Assembly (NCBI RefSeq): GCF_000003605.2
Contig: NW_003110981.1
Span: 1-26,739, forward strand
Reading direction: 5' to 3'
From: Saccoglossus kowalevskii
Taxonomy: Eukaryota; Hemichordata; Enteropneusta; Harrimaniidae
DNA: 26,739 nucleotides
Position numbers and translations under genes: made by a program. Numbering within the stretch: position 1 is the first letter of the stretch; each line of letters starts with the position of its first letter. Below are positions 1 through 10,315 of this stretch, piece after piece. The notes below the pieces were generated by a model. It searched no databases and was not told the DNA's origin. It was given only the letters and a program-made list of their open reading frames with translations.

Positions 1-705
1 GAAAATAATATATTATATTTGAATAGTTACATTGTGCAAAATACAAGTTGAAATATATCGCTAATTACGTTATTGTTACGTAATAGTATTGAATTTATTG
101 ACAACTCTCCTGTCTGCGTAATAGTAAATTATCATTGCTACAAGAGGCAGATAATTTGACGATTGCTTTGAATTGAAACGGAAAGCCTGCGGTCAAATAA
201 AAATCAAACATTATTTGTGAATTATTTGTGAATGTACAAATAAAAAACACACTTTGGATGGATACGTTTATGCAAACTGTAACCCTGGTCTGCGACATTC
301 GCCGCTGTCAAAATTCAAGTATTTTGGTCTCGTTTCGCAAATAATGCAGTATTGCGACACTATAAAATGCGGAATAAATATCATTTTCCTGTACTTGAGC
401 ACATCGTTTATTACATTGGCTTGGATAAATTAGCCCGGGTTAAGCTTAGTTTATTGGTACCACCAGGCAAATTGGGACTCTCCAGTGACAGCAGTGTCCA
501 TACAAATTGTCTAAAGTTTTGTACGTTTTCTTGGGAGTTATACCGACGTTTAGTGCTTCCATCTATTTCATCAATGTAATTTCGTTAATGAGTTGGGTAC
601 ATAAAACGTGGATTTCATTAAATTAATGACAATGCTCTCGACGGGTGGACAAATCTGTATATCAGCATTGGCCCGGGTTACTACTTCTATGTTATATTAT
701 AATAG
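1..705 (+). other. Intron 5 of CBS copy 1, 3' part
   Basis: No exon is visible here. From about base 85 the sequence aligns with the end of intron 5 of copy 2 (from about 19299), for example CCCGGGTTAAGCTTAGTTTA at about 435 and 19716. Bases about 483-668 are absent from copy 2, where CTCCAGTG joins directly to GCCCGGG. The intron ends at the acceptor AG 704-705. Open frames in this stretch are short and not conserved between copies. Confidence 0.75.
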
Positions 706-883
706 ATAATTGGTGTGAGGTCCGAAGCCATTCCTGGTAAATTAAACGAAGTGGAAGGACTGATGCGTGGATTCATTCCAACCACCTTAGATACATCTAT
801 AATTGATGAATGGTACGAATGCAGTAATAAAGACTCATTCATGTGTGCAAGACGACTAATAAGCGAGGAAGGGTTGCTATGTG
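706..883 (+). CDS. cbs: CBS copy 1 exon 6
   Basis: Enters in phase 0 after AG at 704-705 and leaves in phase 1 at GTACGT. It encodes IIGVRSEAIPGKLNEVEG, then LMRGFIPTTLD...EEGLLC, equivalent to residues 246-304 of copy 2. It is about 93% identical to copy 2 exon 6 by eye, with four replacements (I/V, M/K, E/K, M/I). Length is 178 bases in both copies. This exon carries the divergent substrate loop. Confidence 0.9.
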
Positions 884-3800
884 GTACGTTAAGGCAATGT
901 ATAGAAACTGCTTTTATTAAAAAAAATAATCAACATTAAAATACTATATTAGGTTATCAGACTTTCTTGGACTCGATCCTTACTTGTAATAATAATTCAA
1001 GATCGATAACAGGCTAAAAGAAGTTTTTGAAATTCATGGTTGTGCGAACGTTTGTATTCAGAGACAAGTGATATTTCCACTACACGCTTTAGCGCCTCTG
1101 TGTTAATTGCGAACAAATGAAATCATGATAATATGACAACACTAATATAATTGAATCCTCTCTATGCTGGTTGCTCATATTAATATAAGATACAACATTT
1201 AACACTTATAATTAGTATTAAAGATATTAAATTGACCCTAAATGAAACATGTACGTCTTAATCTTTTAGGTGGTAGTAGTGGTGCAGCTATGTCGATCGC
1301 TCTAGAGGCTGCTAAGGAATTGAATGTTGGACAACGTTGTGTTGTCATGTTAGCAGACTCTGCCAGAAACTATTTGTAAGTAGATTTCCGTTGAATGATA
1401 TGTTGTGAATGCTAGCTTTGTATAAGAGCAGCTAACATATATGAATATGTCAGACCAGTTTCAGAACCCATTATTGTGCAAAGTGATAATAATGAATAGA
1501 ATATTCCTTGGTTACCAAATTGGGTTCGAAAGATCTTGACTATCGTGGACATCGCATCCCTGGTATAACGTATTGTGCAGATCCAACATTCGAAACTACA
1601 GAATGACGCTACAAAAATGAACACATAGAGATACTCGCACATATGCATAGTAATTCACCAGTGTTAATTTCCAGGACAAAATTCATATCAGATGACTGGA
1701 TGAGAGATAGGAAGTATTTGGAGAAAGAGGTATCAACAAAAATCCAGAGGTGAGTTTTGTTCTAATCTCTGTTTTATAATCTTCCTGCTTGGCCATATTT
1801 GGCAACATACTATAGTCATCTTGCCACCCACATATGTTTTCTCATACCATATATCTGCATACTATAATGCACAAATACGTGTATAATAAAGCATAAACAA
1901 TAAAGTATCATTTAGTATATTCTGCTACAACAATAATCAATGTAAGTGTGAAATTATTTATAAATATATTTGAAATGCAGGCACACATCATAACTAAGAC
2001 AGTGTGCGAGCGTTTCTGTTTGGTGATCGTATGTTTATTATTGTTGTGTCGTCCATCAGGACGCGTTTCTAAAGTTGCTACCATCTTACCACAGGGGTAA
2101 TCTGTCACAGAATTTTACATAGAAATACAGCATTTCCTATTGTCCTTTTCAAATATTAAAATCCATTAGTAAGGATAACAGCCAACTATACTCGATGCCG
2201 ACTTATCAATACGCACTTTACTTGCTTAGTGTGTTATCCCATAACTTTATATGTTATTCAAGCTCCTCACAGTCTTATATCGATATGCCAATTCAGCGGT
2301 ACCTGTACATGATCGAAACTATAATTAACCAAGTGCATTGATGACGTCGTTGGTATTGACGATACAATGGTATTGACATTGTTGTGGTATAATAATAATC
2401 TTAGCATTTTTGTAGATGCTTGTTTGTGTACTGGCCAGAACATGCTTGAAAACAACTGGTGTCACCTGTCGAAAGGCCATGCATCAATGTATCTTTTTTG
2501 TCAATTGACTGGTGTGCTGTCTTGAGTTTGTTGTTTGTCGCTTTTTACAGGAATAACAATTTACTTCAAAATGTTTATGTTGTCAGAGTTAACTTGTTAA
2601 AGTTGATTATTTGTATTCCATATAGATGGCGGGAAATGAAAGTGTCATCATTAGATCTTGTCTACTCACCCACACTATTAGCATCACTTCCTTGTAATGA
2701 TTGTATCAACATCATGGAAATGAAAGAATTGGAGCAGATGTCAGTAGTGGACGAAAGAGGGTGGGTAATTACATTATTTCCCGGAGTTTAGTAAACAGGG
2801 CGTATTATTCAACTATTATATTGAGTTTGTGAAGCAAGAGAATATGTTAAATTATTGTCTGAAGTAGATAATGCAAGACGAACTAAGAATATATAGAGTA
2901 AATAAACCAGGGTGTATTGTTTAATTATTAGCTCTTGTACATGATGATGGGTGGCATTACCAGTAGTAGATGAAACAGATTAAGATGCTGTCTACCAGCT
3001 AGAACAACCTCGATGTTTTTGAATTCCATCCATTTAATAATGGCAGTGTTTGGGTAGCTCTAAATGCTCTAAATAAAAGATCTACGGCATTGATAGACTA
3101 ATCTTTGCGGAATCGAGGGCGATCCCTGTTCATAATTCCAGTGACAAATGTGCAAGCCCCGGAACAGTCTAATTTAACCAATCAGCAAGTTTCTAGGATG
3201 TGCAAGGGCATATAAAGTGATAGATACTGCTGCGGGACGGAGCAATGTTATGGGATCTAAGAATTATGTCAATATATCTGTTCAATGCACCAATTACCGA
3301 TCTTGGAAAACAATGTTTAATTTGGGCTCGGAGAGTCTTAAGAATGACCCTGTGGATTATCGGAAACGAATTTCTTCACGAAAAACAAAATTGTACTGGT
3401 GACATAGCTGTGTCAGATATGTGGCAACGTCATTACAAGTCTATACTCACTAAGACAGATGTGGATTTTAATATTGAAATTCCCACTTCTGATTTTACTA
3501 CATATATGTTAGTTTCCCCAGTAGAAATTTCGAATATGATAAAAGAGTTAAAATCATGAACTTCTCCGGGTATTGATTGTGTTAGTACCGAGTTTTTGTT
3601 AACAATATGCATCCCTAGGCTTTAGGTTTTGCTATCTCTTTGTTTTTCTGCAATTTTGATCTATGGTTTTGTATCTAATCAGCTTATGTCTAATGTTTTA
3701 GTCCCCATTCCAAAAGATCCTTGGGGCGATGTATGTGATCAGTCTAATTAACGTCCGGTTGCTGTTGCAACTCTGTCATCAAAATGTTTAGAGAAAGTTT

Positions 3801-5199
3801 GGGACTGGAAATCACACTTCGATTTTTATAAACTCCTTACGTGACGACTCTCAGTGTTGTATATCACCTTGTATATCACATTGTCTATAGAGCCAATATA
3901 ATTGTACCTAAGTAGTTAACATCTGAACAGCAATTATACATAGACATAACATGATTGTATGAAAAGAAAGAAAATATACATTGCTTCATGAAATTACTTA
4001 CGTTAGCAGAGTTATCCAAGTTATAATAACGTTTGGCTCATCCTCATTATGTTGGGATTTTATTTTGTTAATATTTGTCGTTACTATATTAGTTAGAAGT
4101 GAGTTTCATTGTTGATAAATATCCGCTTTCATTGGTAAGCAAACAATTTGTGAACATATAATGTGATGTACGAAGTGTGGTTTAATTCTTACCTTACCAA
4201 CTGCACTTACTTTTACATTGATTTCAGTCGATAAGAGTCAAATAGGCAGAAATATTTTTAGAATGTGCTATTCAGTAAACAGTTTGTCATATTTCTTCTA
4301 ATAATCTACACAACTATCATATGCTATTGAAAATGAATATGCTATGCAATTTGTTCTCATTTATTTAGTAGAGTGATTGGTATCGCAACACTGGGAAACA
4401 TAAACGCCCAGTTGAAAGCTGGTAAGGTGAACACATCTACTGCGGTTTCAAGTGTTGTATTCAAACAATTTAAAAAGGTACTAATATTAACTCAAAATTA
4501 AATTATGAAAAATAATGATAGAGGAATGACCATGATATATGTGTGATATATCACTCTGATTCTCATTTCTTGATTTTTGCAATTGCATGAATATGTTGGA
4601 CATATGAATGAAATGTATATTTCAAAACGAACACTCACAAGTCTCACTACAGTGTCCCTATTGTCCAATTATGTGTCCTGTGAGCAATTTCTAAAGCTCC
4701 GTTAATCATTTCCAATACAATCTATTTCACTATTTTTCACGCTAAATTCTGCTTCTGATTATGATTGTTATTGCTACAGATCACTTTGGATACCACACTA
4801 AGCAAGTTATCTAGTATTTTAGATATTGATTATTTTTCAATCGTTATAATCGAACAAAAGCAATGTAAGTTGATATACCATACTAAGAACAGTAATTATC
4901 GTTTACAGACATGTGTCAGGAAAATGATTTTTAGTTGATGCGTATTATGAATGACTGTATAGTCATTGCAATACTGTGTAACGTAATGACAAAACACATA
5001 ACCAAATTAAGTGTATAAGAGAATGTGTTATGTTAACAAAAGTTGATATCGAGGTGACCAATAAATCATATCAATAATTACAATTTGTTGGTATTTCATG
5101 ATAGCACCAGACAGTGACAATGGTTTTTGCAAGCAGATAATAGCGATTGTGAAAAAAATTGACTTGCTTAAGTTTATCTTCAAGCAAAAAGAAGCTTAG
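706..5199 (+). CDS. cbs: Cystathionine beta-synthase copy 1, 3' part (exons 6-12)
   Basis: Seven exons, joined 706-883, 1270-1375, 1675-1749, 2626-2760, 4369-4477, 4780-4864 and 5105-5199, encode the last 260 residues of a cytosolic PLP enzyme that condenses homocysteine with serine. All introns are GT-AG and all phases close without a stop. Recognisable blocks in order are EVEG...FIP, EEGLLCGGSSGAA (the Ser that meets the PLP ring nitrogen in the family), QRCVVMLADSARNYLTKF, then two regulatory CBS motifs ending IDLLKF...KQKEA and TAG. Exons 1-5 must lie left of the window. By comparison with copy 2 the full protein would be about 505 residues (human 551, Drosophila about 522). Oddities: the IIGVRSEA...EGLMRGFIP stretch is shorter than and unlike normal CBS, and the regulatory-domain PVVDE reads SVVDE. 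Copy 1 is intact wherever it can be seen. Confidence 0.9.
1270..1375 (+). CDS. cbs: CBS copy 1 exon 7 (intact version)
   Basis: Phase 1 in, phase 2 out at GTAAGT; 106 bases. It encodes GGSSGAAMSIALEAAKEL and VGQRCVVMLADSARNYL. The GGSSG segment matches GGSAGS of human CBS, whose first Ser contacts the PLP ring nitrogen. Copy 2 lacks the counterpart of 1281-1335, so this exon is the reference for that deletion. Confidence 0.92.
1675..1749 (+). CDS. cbs: CBS copy 1 exon 8
   Basis: 75 bases between acceptor CCAG and donor GTGAGT, phase 2 in and out. It encodes LTKFISDDWMRDRKYLEKEV followed by STKIQ, matching MTKFLSDRWM in human CBS. This is the linker from the catalytic core to the regulatory domain. 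Confidence 0.9.
2626..2760 (+). CDS. cbs: CBS copy 1 exon 9 (first regulatory CBS motif)
   Basis: 135 bases, acceptor TATAG, donor GTGGGT, phase 2 in and out. It encodes WREMKVSSLDLVYSPTL, then MEMKELEQMSVVDERG, matching FDQAPVVDEAG in human CBS. The proline of the PVVDE signature is Ser here but Pro in copy 2. Confidence 0.9.
3205..3860 (+). mobile_element. Degenerate LINE (non-LTR retrotransposon) reverse-transcriptase fragment in intron 9 of copy 1
   Basis: Plus-strand reading shows the pre-RT and finger region of a non-LTR reverse transcriptase: VSPVEISNMIKELKS, stop, TSPGIDCVSTEFLL, then MSNVLVPIPKDPWGDV, stop-interrupted RPVAVATLSSKCLEKV. This matches the family pattern LKxxKSPGxDG ... 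PIPKxx ... YRPI ... KxLE (CR1/Jockey-like). There are at least three in-frame stops and a probable frameshift near 3400, with no palm FADD motif and no endonuclease. The homologous intron of copy 2 lacks it: alignment breaks near 3200 and resumes near 3870. The boundaries are approximate. Confidence 0.75.
4369..4477 (+). CDS. cbs: CBS copy 1 exon 10
   Basis: 109 bases, phase 2 in and 0 out. It encodes RVIGIATLGNINAQLKAGKV, then a stretch ending VFKQFKK, matching GMVTLGNMLSSLLAGKV and IYKQFKQI of human CBS. It closes the first regulatory motif and the linker to the second. Confidence 0.9.
4780..4864 (+). CDS. cbs: CBS copy 1 exon 11
   Basis: 85 bases after acceptor CTACAG, before donor GTAAGT, phase 0 in and 1 out. 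It encodes ITLDTTLSKLSSILDIDYF and SIVIIEQKQ, matching [21 protein letters not shown] and HEQIQ of human CBS (start of the second regulatory motif). Confidence 0.9.
5105..5199 (+). CDS. cbs: CBS copy 1 exon 12, terminal coding exon
   Basis: Starts after GATAG, phase 1 in. It encodes SPDSDNGFCKQIIAIVKKID, then LLKFIFKQKEA and TAG (5197-5199). The 11 residues between EQKQ and the IIAIV block equal the 11 in human CBS, which fixes the acceptor. A GTAAGT donor overlaps the stop (after 5198). If it is used with the acceptor at 5408-5409, the joined codon is TAA, so the protein end is unchanged. Confidence 0.88.
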
Positions 5200-5409
5200 T
5201 AAGTTACTGTATTTTTTAGCTGTGATTGTGAACCTTGATGCAATTGTAATTCTGATTACGCTGTTAAGTTAATGTTTATTTCTTGTCTTTATGTGAGTGT
5301 ATGTTTAAATCATATGTTGCATTGACTTACAATACCACTCCAACAACTGTTTATATGCCACTTTATTTATCAATTGTGATTTACATTATGTTTTTTTATT
5401 TACCAACAG

Positions 5410-5590
5410 AACACCACCGATAGAAAAGAATTAGAGGCAACACGATCCTGCTAATCTAAAACGTGTCTAGATAAAAGGAGTGTGTTATTTTAAAGTATAT
5501 GTAAATATTAGGTACATAATTAACTAAATCTGTTTCATTTGTTTGAAGCTGTTGGTTATGTGGTTGTAATAAACGACTGCAGTATTTTAG
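5410..5590 (+). other. 3' untranslated exon of CBS copy 1
   Basis: Follows a pyrimidine-rich acceptor (TTTACCAACAG) that is conserved in copy 2 at 24261-24268. Spliced from 5198, it contributes only the last base of a TAA stop. An AATAAA polyadenylation signal lies at 5568-5573, at the corresponding place to AATAAA in copy 2. The cleavage site is not determined; the end given is approximate. Confidence 0.6.
5568..5573 (+). terminator. AATAAA polyadenylation signal, CBS copy 1
   Basis: Canonical hexamer about 370 bases past the stop codon, conserved in context (AATAAACGACT) with copy 2 at 24431-24436. Confidence 0.65.
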
Positions 5591-5599
5591 TTTTAGTTT

Positions 5600-6888
5600 C
5601 TGAGGCAGAGCCTTGAATTTAACTCCATGTGGTTATTTCTCTCTCTAATTTTATTGTGTGTAATGTAGTGTAATTGTCAGTATTTAGATATTTGAGGTAT
5701 ATATTATAACATTTGCTTTATACATTACCAATGAAAATTTATTTCATTATTTCAATTAATAGAGAAAATATTGTACCTGACGTCTGTAAAATAATTAGAC
5801 TGCCCGAAGATATTTAAAGGATAAAGTTATATTCATATGGTCTGTGTCAATTAGTGCATCGGCGATCATTCATTCCTCATGTATTCTTTTTTCATTCTAC
5901 CTGTTCTACATACGTCACAGACCGAACTCCCTTTCCCTCATCAAAATGAACACACTTAAAGGATGCACCAAGATTGTTATATTGTCTCATATGAATACAT
6001 CGTAATATTATATTGAGCTCGGATAATATCTCCTCCCAAATACGATAATTCTCCCCAAGAGAGGTTTTTGTATCCACAACATAGTAAACGTTGCAGTACT
6101 TTCACGTTTTTCATTAAAACATTAATTGAAAACACACTGTTATTAAAAACATGTGCATTATGTTATAAAACACCTGTATTTTTTTAAACACCTGTATTTT
6201 ACTTTTCTAAGAAAAGTGTTTTTGAGAGTTATTTTTGAACTAATCCATCCAACTTTATGAAACCAATATTAACAAAAAAAATCATTGAAAGGTCTGGAGA
6301 CTCGTATGTAAACATTATGGTGTATACGTCAACTAGACAATCAGATATGTAAAGATAATGTTAAATAATAATTCAAAAATGAGAGAAAACGTGTTCACCG
6401 TACAAATACGACTTACTTATTGTGATATAGTAAGGATAACAAACTTTGCTAGACATGATAGCTATTTTGCATTTTTAATATTGGAGAATTAGTTCATTTT
6501 TCTCGCCCTAGTATTGTAATACTTCCGTGAAAATGTGTTCAGCTACTTTAAATGCTGGACATATTAAAACAGAATACATTTCAATAGCCGGATCTGCAGC
6601 CACACATAGGTCACCTTTATTACAGAGTTGGTTATTTTGAAATCTACGTTCGAAAATTGATAATGCATGATAGCCATAGCAAATTTTTTGTCAAACTAAT
6701 ATGTTGTGTCGCGCTCAAGACAGAAATATCACTTTTCATGCCATGCTCTAATAATTACCAGATTTAACGGTATAATCATCGTGATAACATTTGTTTACTT
6801 ACGGGATATACATGTCTTAACTATGGAGAGGGTGCCATTATGATATATTTTCGCCAGAAATATTTTGTCTCCCAATAAACAAATTGAA
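5600..6888 (+). other. 3' flank of CBS copy 1, non-coding, paralogous to the flank of copy 2
   Basis: No gene seen. It aligns in blocks with 24460-25950, for example ATATTTAAAGGATAAAGTTA and CACCAAGATTGTTATATTGT. The alignment is last seen near 6724 (TGTTGTGTCG), opposite about 25940. Bases about 6028-6460 have no counterpart in copy 2. A duplicated CACCTGTATTTT occurs at about 6170-6200. Confidence 0.7.
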
Positions 6889-8131
6889 TTGGGTTGGCGT
6901 ACAATAAGTAATGCCCCTGACCCATTTCCAATAGCAGGAGATTACTGAAACTTGGCACAGTTATTAGTCTTTCACTACATAGAAACCATCCAGAGTTATT
7001 TCTCCCATTGTTTGATACAGCTATGGACACAGTTTTTGTAAAACACCCCAGGTTGGTCCCCCAACCACGTCGTAACTTCAGAAATCAAGGTTGCATTATC
7101 TGGGAAAGACTTTCATTTCAAAAAACAATCTCATGGCTGGAAAAAGATGAAAATCAGAGGGTGCAAAGTCAGGAGAGTATGGGTGCGAGAGGATTTCATA
7201 GCCACACGCCCGTGCTTCTGATCTGGCGACTTTGGAGTTGTGGGTCGGAGCGTTGTCATGCAGGAGGAGGATACCTTTGCTGATCTTGCCCCGCCTCTTG
7301 ATTTTGATAGCTTCTCTTAATTTCATCAAAACTGAAGCGTAATACGCTCCTGTAATTGTGGTACCCTTTGCCAGGAAATCTGTCATCACTACTCTGTCCT
7401 GGTCACAGAAGACTGTGATTATGGCCTTGCCAGCAGAATTCTGAACCCTTGCCCACTTTAGAGATGGTGAGTCCAAGTGCTTTCACTGCATTGACTGGGT
7501 TTTGATCTCATCGTGTTGTACCCAAGTTTCATCCTGTTTCTTTTGAAAAACTTTGACTCATCTTCTTGGCACATCTCCAAATTTATCTCCAGCACTCGAC
7601 ATGTTGCTGGAAATATGTGAGCAATCTGGGAATCCATCTGGCAGACATATGCAAATGGTCATGAATAATAGTTTCCCTGTACTAATCTTGACCTCTTGGG
7701 CTATTTGGCTAACAGTAATGCGTCGATCTTCTAAAATGGCTGCCCAACTTGACGGACATATGCCTCATCAATGGCAGAAGAAGGACGACCAGGTCTGGGA
7801 GCTGTTTCCACAGACTTCCGGCCATGTTTGAATACACGATGACAGCGTTTTACAAGGTCATATGATGAGGTATCATCACCATAAGATTCTTTCATTTCAT
7901 CAAAAGTCTCCTTTGGTGTGCGTCATTCCAAATACAAAAAAACAAAACGATCACAAAAACACTGCTTTTTATTGGACGTCGCTCTAAAATTGTTGACTCA
8001 CAATATTACAATATAATATTAACACATCAAAAAAACATTACACATGGATGCGAAGGTTGAACCGCGTTTTGTCCAATATATACAGCTAATATACTCGAAC
8101 AAACAATGCCTTATTCGTATAAGCCATTCAC
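6889..8131 (-). mobile_element. Degenerate mariner transposon (Tc1/mariner superfamily)
   Basis: An element of about 1.24 kb, the usual mariner size, read on the minus strand. In order: TPKETFDEMKESYGDD and VFKHGRKSVE...PRPGRPSS (first helix-turn-helix block), then in another frame AILEDRRITVSQIAQEVK and IIHDHLHMSARW, then DETWVQHDEIKTQSMQ, then AITVF-type core ending LLLHDNAPTHNSK and PYSPDFAPSDFHLFPAM. The last is the catalytic aspartate block of the D,D(34)D transposases. At least two frameshifts and several stops make it inactive. The ends resemble each other in inverted orientation (TTGGCGTACAATAAG near 6894; CTTATTCGTATAAGCC near 8110). Confidence 0.88.
7096..7476 (-). pseudogene. Mariner transposase, longest open remnant (C-terminal catalytic part)
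   Basis: 126 codons open from an internal Met. It contains the central and C-terminal catalytic region: DFLAKGTTITGAYYASVL, LREAIKIKRRGKISKG, HDNAPTH and YSPDFAPSDFHLF. The first catalytic Asp block lies upstream in the broken part (DETWVQ, near 7520), and the N-terminal DNA-binding region is further upstream, shifted in frame. A C-terminal remnant (MGEITLDGFYVVKD) follows at about 7005-6960 after further stops. It cannot encode a working transposase. Confidence 0.85.
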
Positions 8132-10188
8132 TAACATGTCCAGTTATTCAGGCGTGGTATCAGCCAAAAATGCTCTCAGGTTTACTTGATTTTCATTGAG
8201 TCGTTGCTTCACAAAACCTGAACTGAGAGCGGATTTTTTGGTATTCATGTTGACACCTGTATTGATAAAAGGTCAATCACTGCGTATCACACGAAAGAAT
8301 GTCTTCACTAAACTACAAGAATAGCTTGTGGTTTACAAAAAAGCAAGTAATTTCATATTAACAAAGAAAAATTACGAGTTGGTTATTGTAAACAAAAGCT
8401 TGATGAACCATTTGTCATTGAGTGGAATAACACCTGACATTAACTGGCCTGGCATTACAGATGAGGTTGATTCAAAACTCGGTTGGTAGCAGGGTATGTA
8501 CCCGTTGTCATATAGAGGGCGTGCTTGGGTGATAAAGAGTCTAGTGGCGGCTAAGCGATACCATAGGTTAATGTCTCTATGACCTCGGAAATAAATTGTA
8601 TTCAGAGTGTTGTTTCTGGCAGGGACGGTATTTAGTATCATGGGTATAATTGTCCTTCTGTGATGGCGGGCAGTGTTTGACTTACAAATATCAACACGTA
8701 TTGTGTAATTTTGTTTGCAGCTAACACGACGGTAATTACACTTGAACTTTTACGATTTGTTTCTAGGGAATGCTCACTTCTAAGCGCGGAGCTGACAGGG
8801 CTGGCCAGAGGTGTTAGCAAAATCCTAAGGAACTGTGCCAATATATTGATTCTTGTACCTGTATGATCAAATACAGGTCAACATGACATACAATTACCCT
8901 CAGACCATAAATAAATGTCAAGCCAAATCCCATTCTTTTTGCAATCTGAGAATATGTTGCTGGAATTCCATAACATTGAAGTTTGTTGTCTCCACAAGAA
9001 AGACAGATGACAAAATCTCCTTTTGTACTTCTTTTGTACTGATGATGAGCGTTCTGCTCAATTAGGCGAGATATGTGTCATATGTGTCTGTATCATGAAA
9101 TTGCCTAGTAAATAGTCCAGTAACGTTTTCCAACACATTGAGATCTGTCGTGAGATCTGTAGTAGCAATATGGCAAGCCCTATCTACTGGTAACACGTGG
9201 TGATACATGGCATATCACACGTAGAAATAGAAACTAATCTCTGGAAAAGACGGACATTGTCGGCCGACATTGCATGCAGTCTCTCAGAATTGTTGCGAAG
9301 AGCTATGCGGCAACTCGTAGTACAATAATTACGTTATGTGACAATGATTGAAGACAAGCAAGTCGCACCAATTTACGAGTAAAATTTCCATACGCACACA
9401 CATTTACCTGTGTATTTCCACCAATTTTTTTATTCAATTTATGGATATTGATGTTGTGAGCATTCCCCCTCATTGTTAATATGTACAACTACGTTCGTGC
9501 ACACACAATTATCATCGTTTATACATATTACATCCTGTAATTTATTTTATTCTTATAAGTTTAAATTACATGCAATACCACCTTATACCTGTGTCTGTGT
9601 GACTAATGTTGCGATCCGTTAAATGCGAGGTCAGTTTCATTTTTGTTTGACGTATAACATATAACAGTTCAAACAACAATCGTTAGGCAAATAAACCTGC
9701 AATAAAAGTGCTCATTCATCATATGTTTGGTACTCACGGAACCATTTGTCAGCCATTACCAACAAAAAAGACTGTAAAACTTGTCCTATATAGGACTAGC
9801 CCAATAAAATACTCTCAAAATGCACACATTATATACTATATCACTCACTATATTGTATTGAATATCAACGGAAAGCCTATTACACAAGCTATTATTATTT
9901 CAATTCATAATTTAGATATTTAAGGCAATTACATTACTCATACTGCTCTCAAATTAGTTGAAATTAGTTTCTTCTAGCTTGGTAAATCAAAAATTATACA
10001 ACATCGATTTTGCTGGATTTATAGCAAATAAAAAAATCAACAGAGTATATGCCTCGATAAACCGTGCTGAATGTCAGCTTAAATTTTATCTGCACTATAC
10101 GTTAATTTATTGTGAGTTATAAGCTTTTACATTTCACAAAAATAGACCCTGAAATGCACAAACCTACTATCATAGTGTTGAAAAATGT
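8132..10188. other. Intergenic region without a recognisable gene
   Basis: About 2 kb between the mariner element and the putative promoter of copy 2. Open frames are under 100 codons and show no family motif. It contains a tRNA-like block at about 8485-8575 (separate entry) and a 12-base perfect palindrome TGTCGGCCGACA at 9258-9269. Nothing else stands out. Confidence 0.5.
8485..8575 (-). repeat. Possible tRNA-derived SINE remnant
   Basis: The minus strand reads CACTAGACTCTTTATCAC (an anticodon-arm-like stretch common in invertebrate tRNA-derived SINEs), then GGGTACATACCC, which sits where a T-arm/B box would be. The B box departs from GGTTCGAATCC, so this is not a working tRNA. No second copy was found in the window, so repeat status rests on resemblance alone. 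Confidence 0.3.
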
Positions 10189-10315
10189 ATCACGTGATCT
10201 AGCCGTGATAAAGGTCATGACGTCTAGACACAGCCCCCCATTTAATTGCTAATACTGTGCTTGTGAAGTGTTCTTCCTTTGTCGTCTAGTAGATAAAGTG
10301 TGATAAATATCTTGG
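10189..10315 (+). promoter_or_regulatory. Candidate promoter and non-coding first exon of CBS copy 2
   Basis: A locally distinct stretch holds an E-box in TCACGTGATC (from 10190), an extended nuclear-receptor half-site AAAGGTCA (10210-10217) directly followed by the CRE-like TGACGTCT (10218-10225), then a C-run. A strong donor CTTGG|GTAAGT ends a possible first exon at 10315. It could splice to the acceptor at 14655-14656, 44 bases before the ATG. Vertebrate CBS genes also start with non-coding exons. The start site itself cannot be placed from sequence. Confidence 0.35.

Noticed and set aside
352-579. 75-codon open frame at the left edge
   Set aside because: Lies inside intron 5 of copy 1; the aligned region of copy 2 does not preserve the frame and is partly deleted.
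5892-6077. 61-codon minus-strand frame in the 3' flank of copy 1
   Set aside because: The paralogous sequence after copy 2 does not keep it and no motif is visible.
8145-8248. Minus-strand peptide beginning MNTKKSALSSGFVKQRL, next to the mariner end
   Set aside because: Only 33 codons, no family recognised, lies outside the mariner end, and has no splice or promoter context. It could be a host exon or older transposon, but I cannot support it.
9258-9269. Perfect palindrome TGTCGGCCGACA
   Set aside because: Twelve bases can arise by chance in a window of this size; no gene or partner site nearby.
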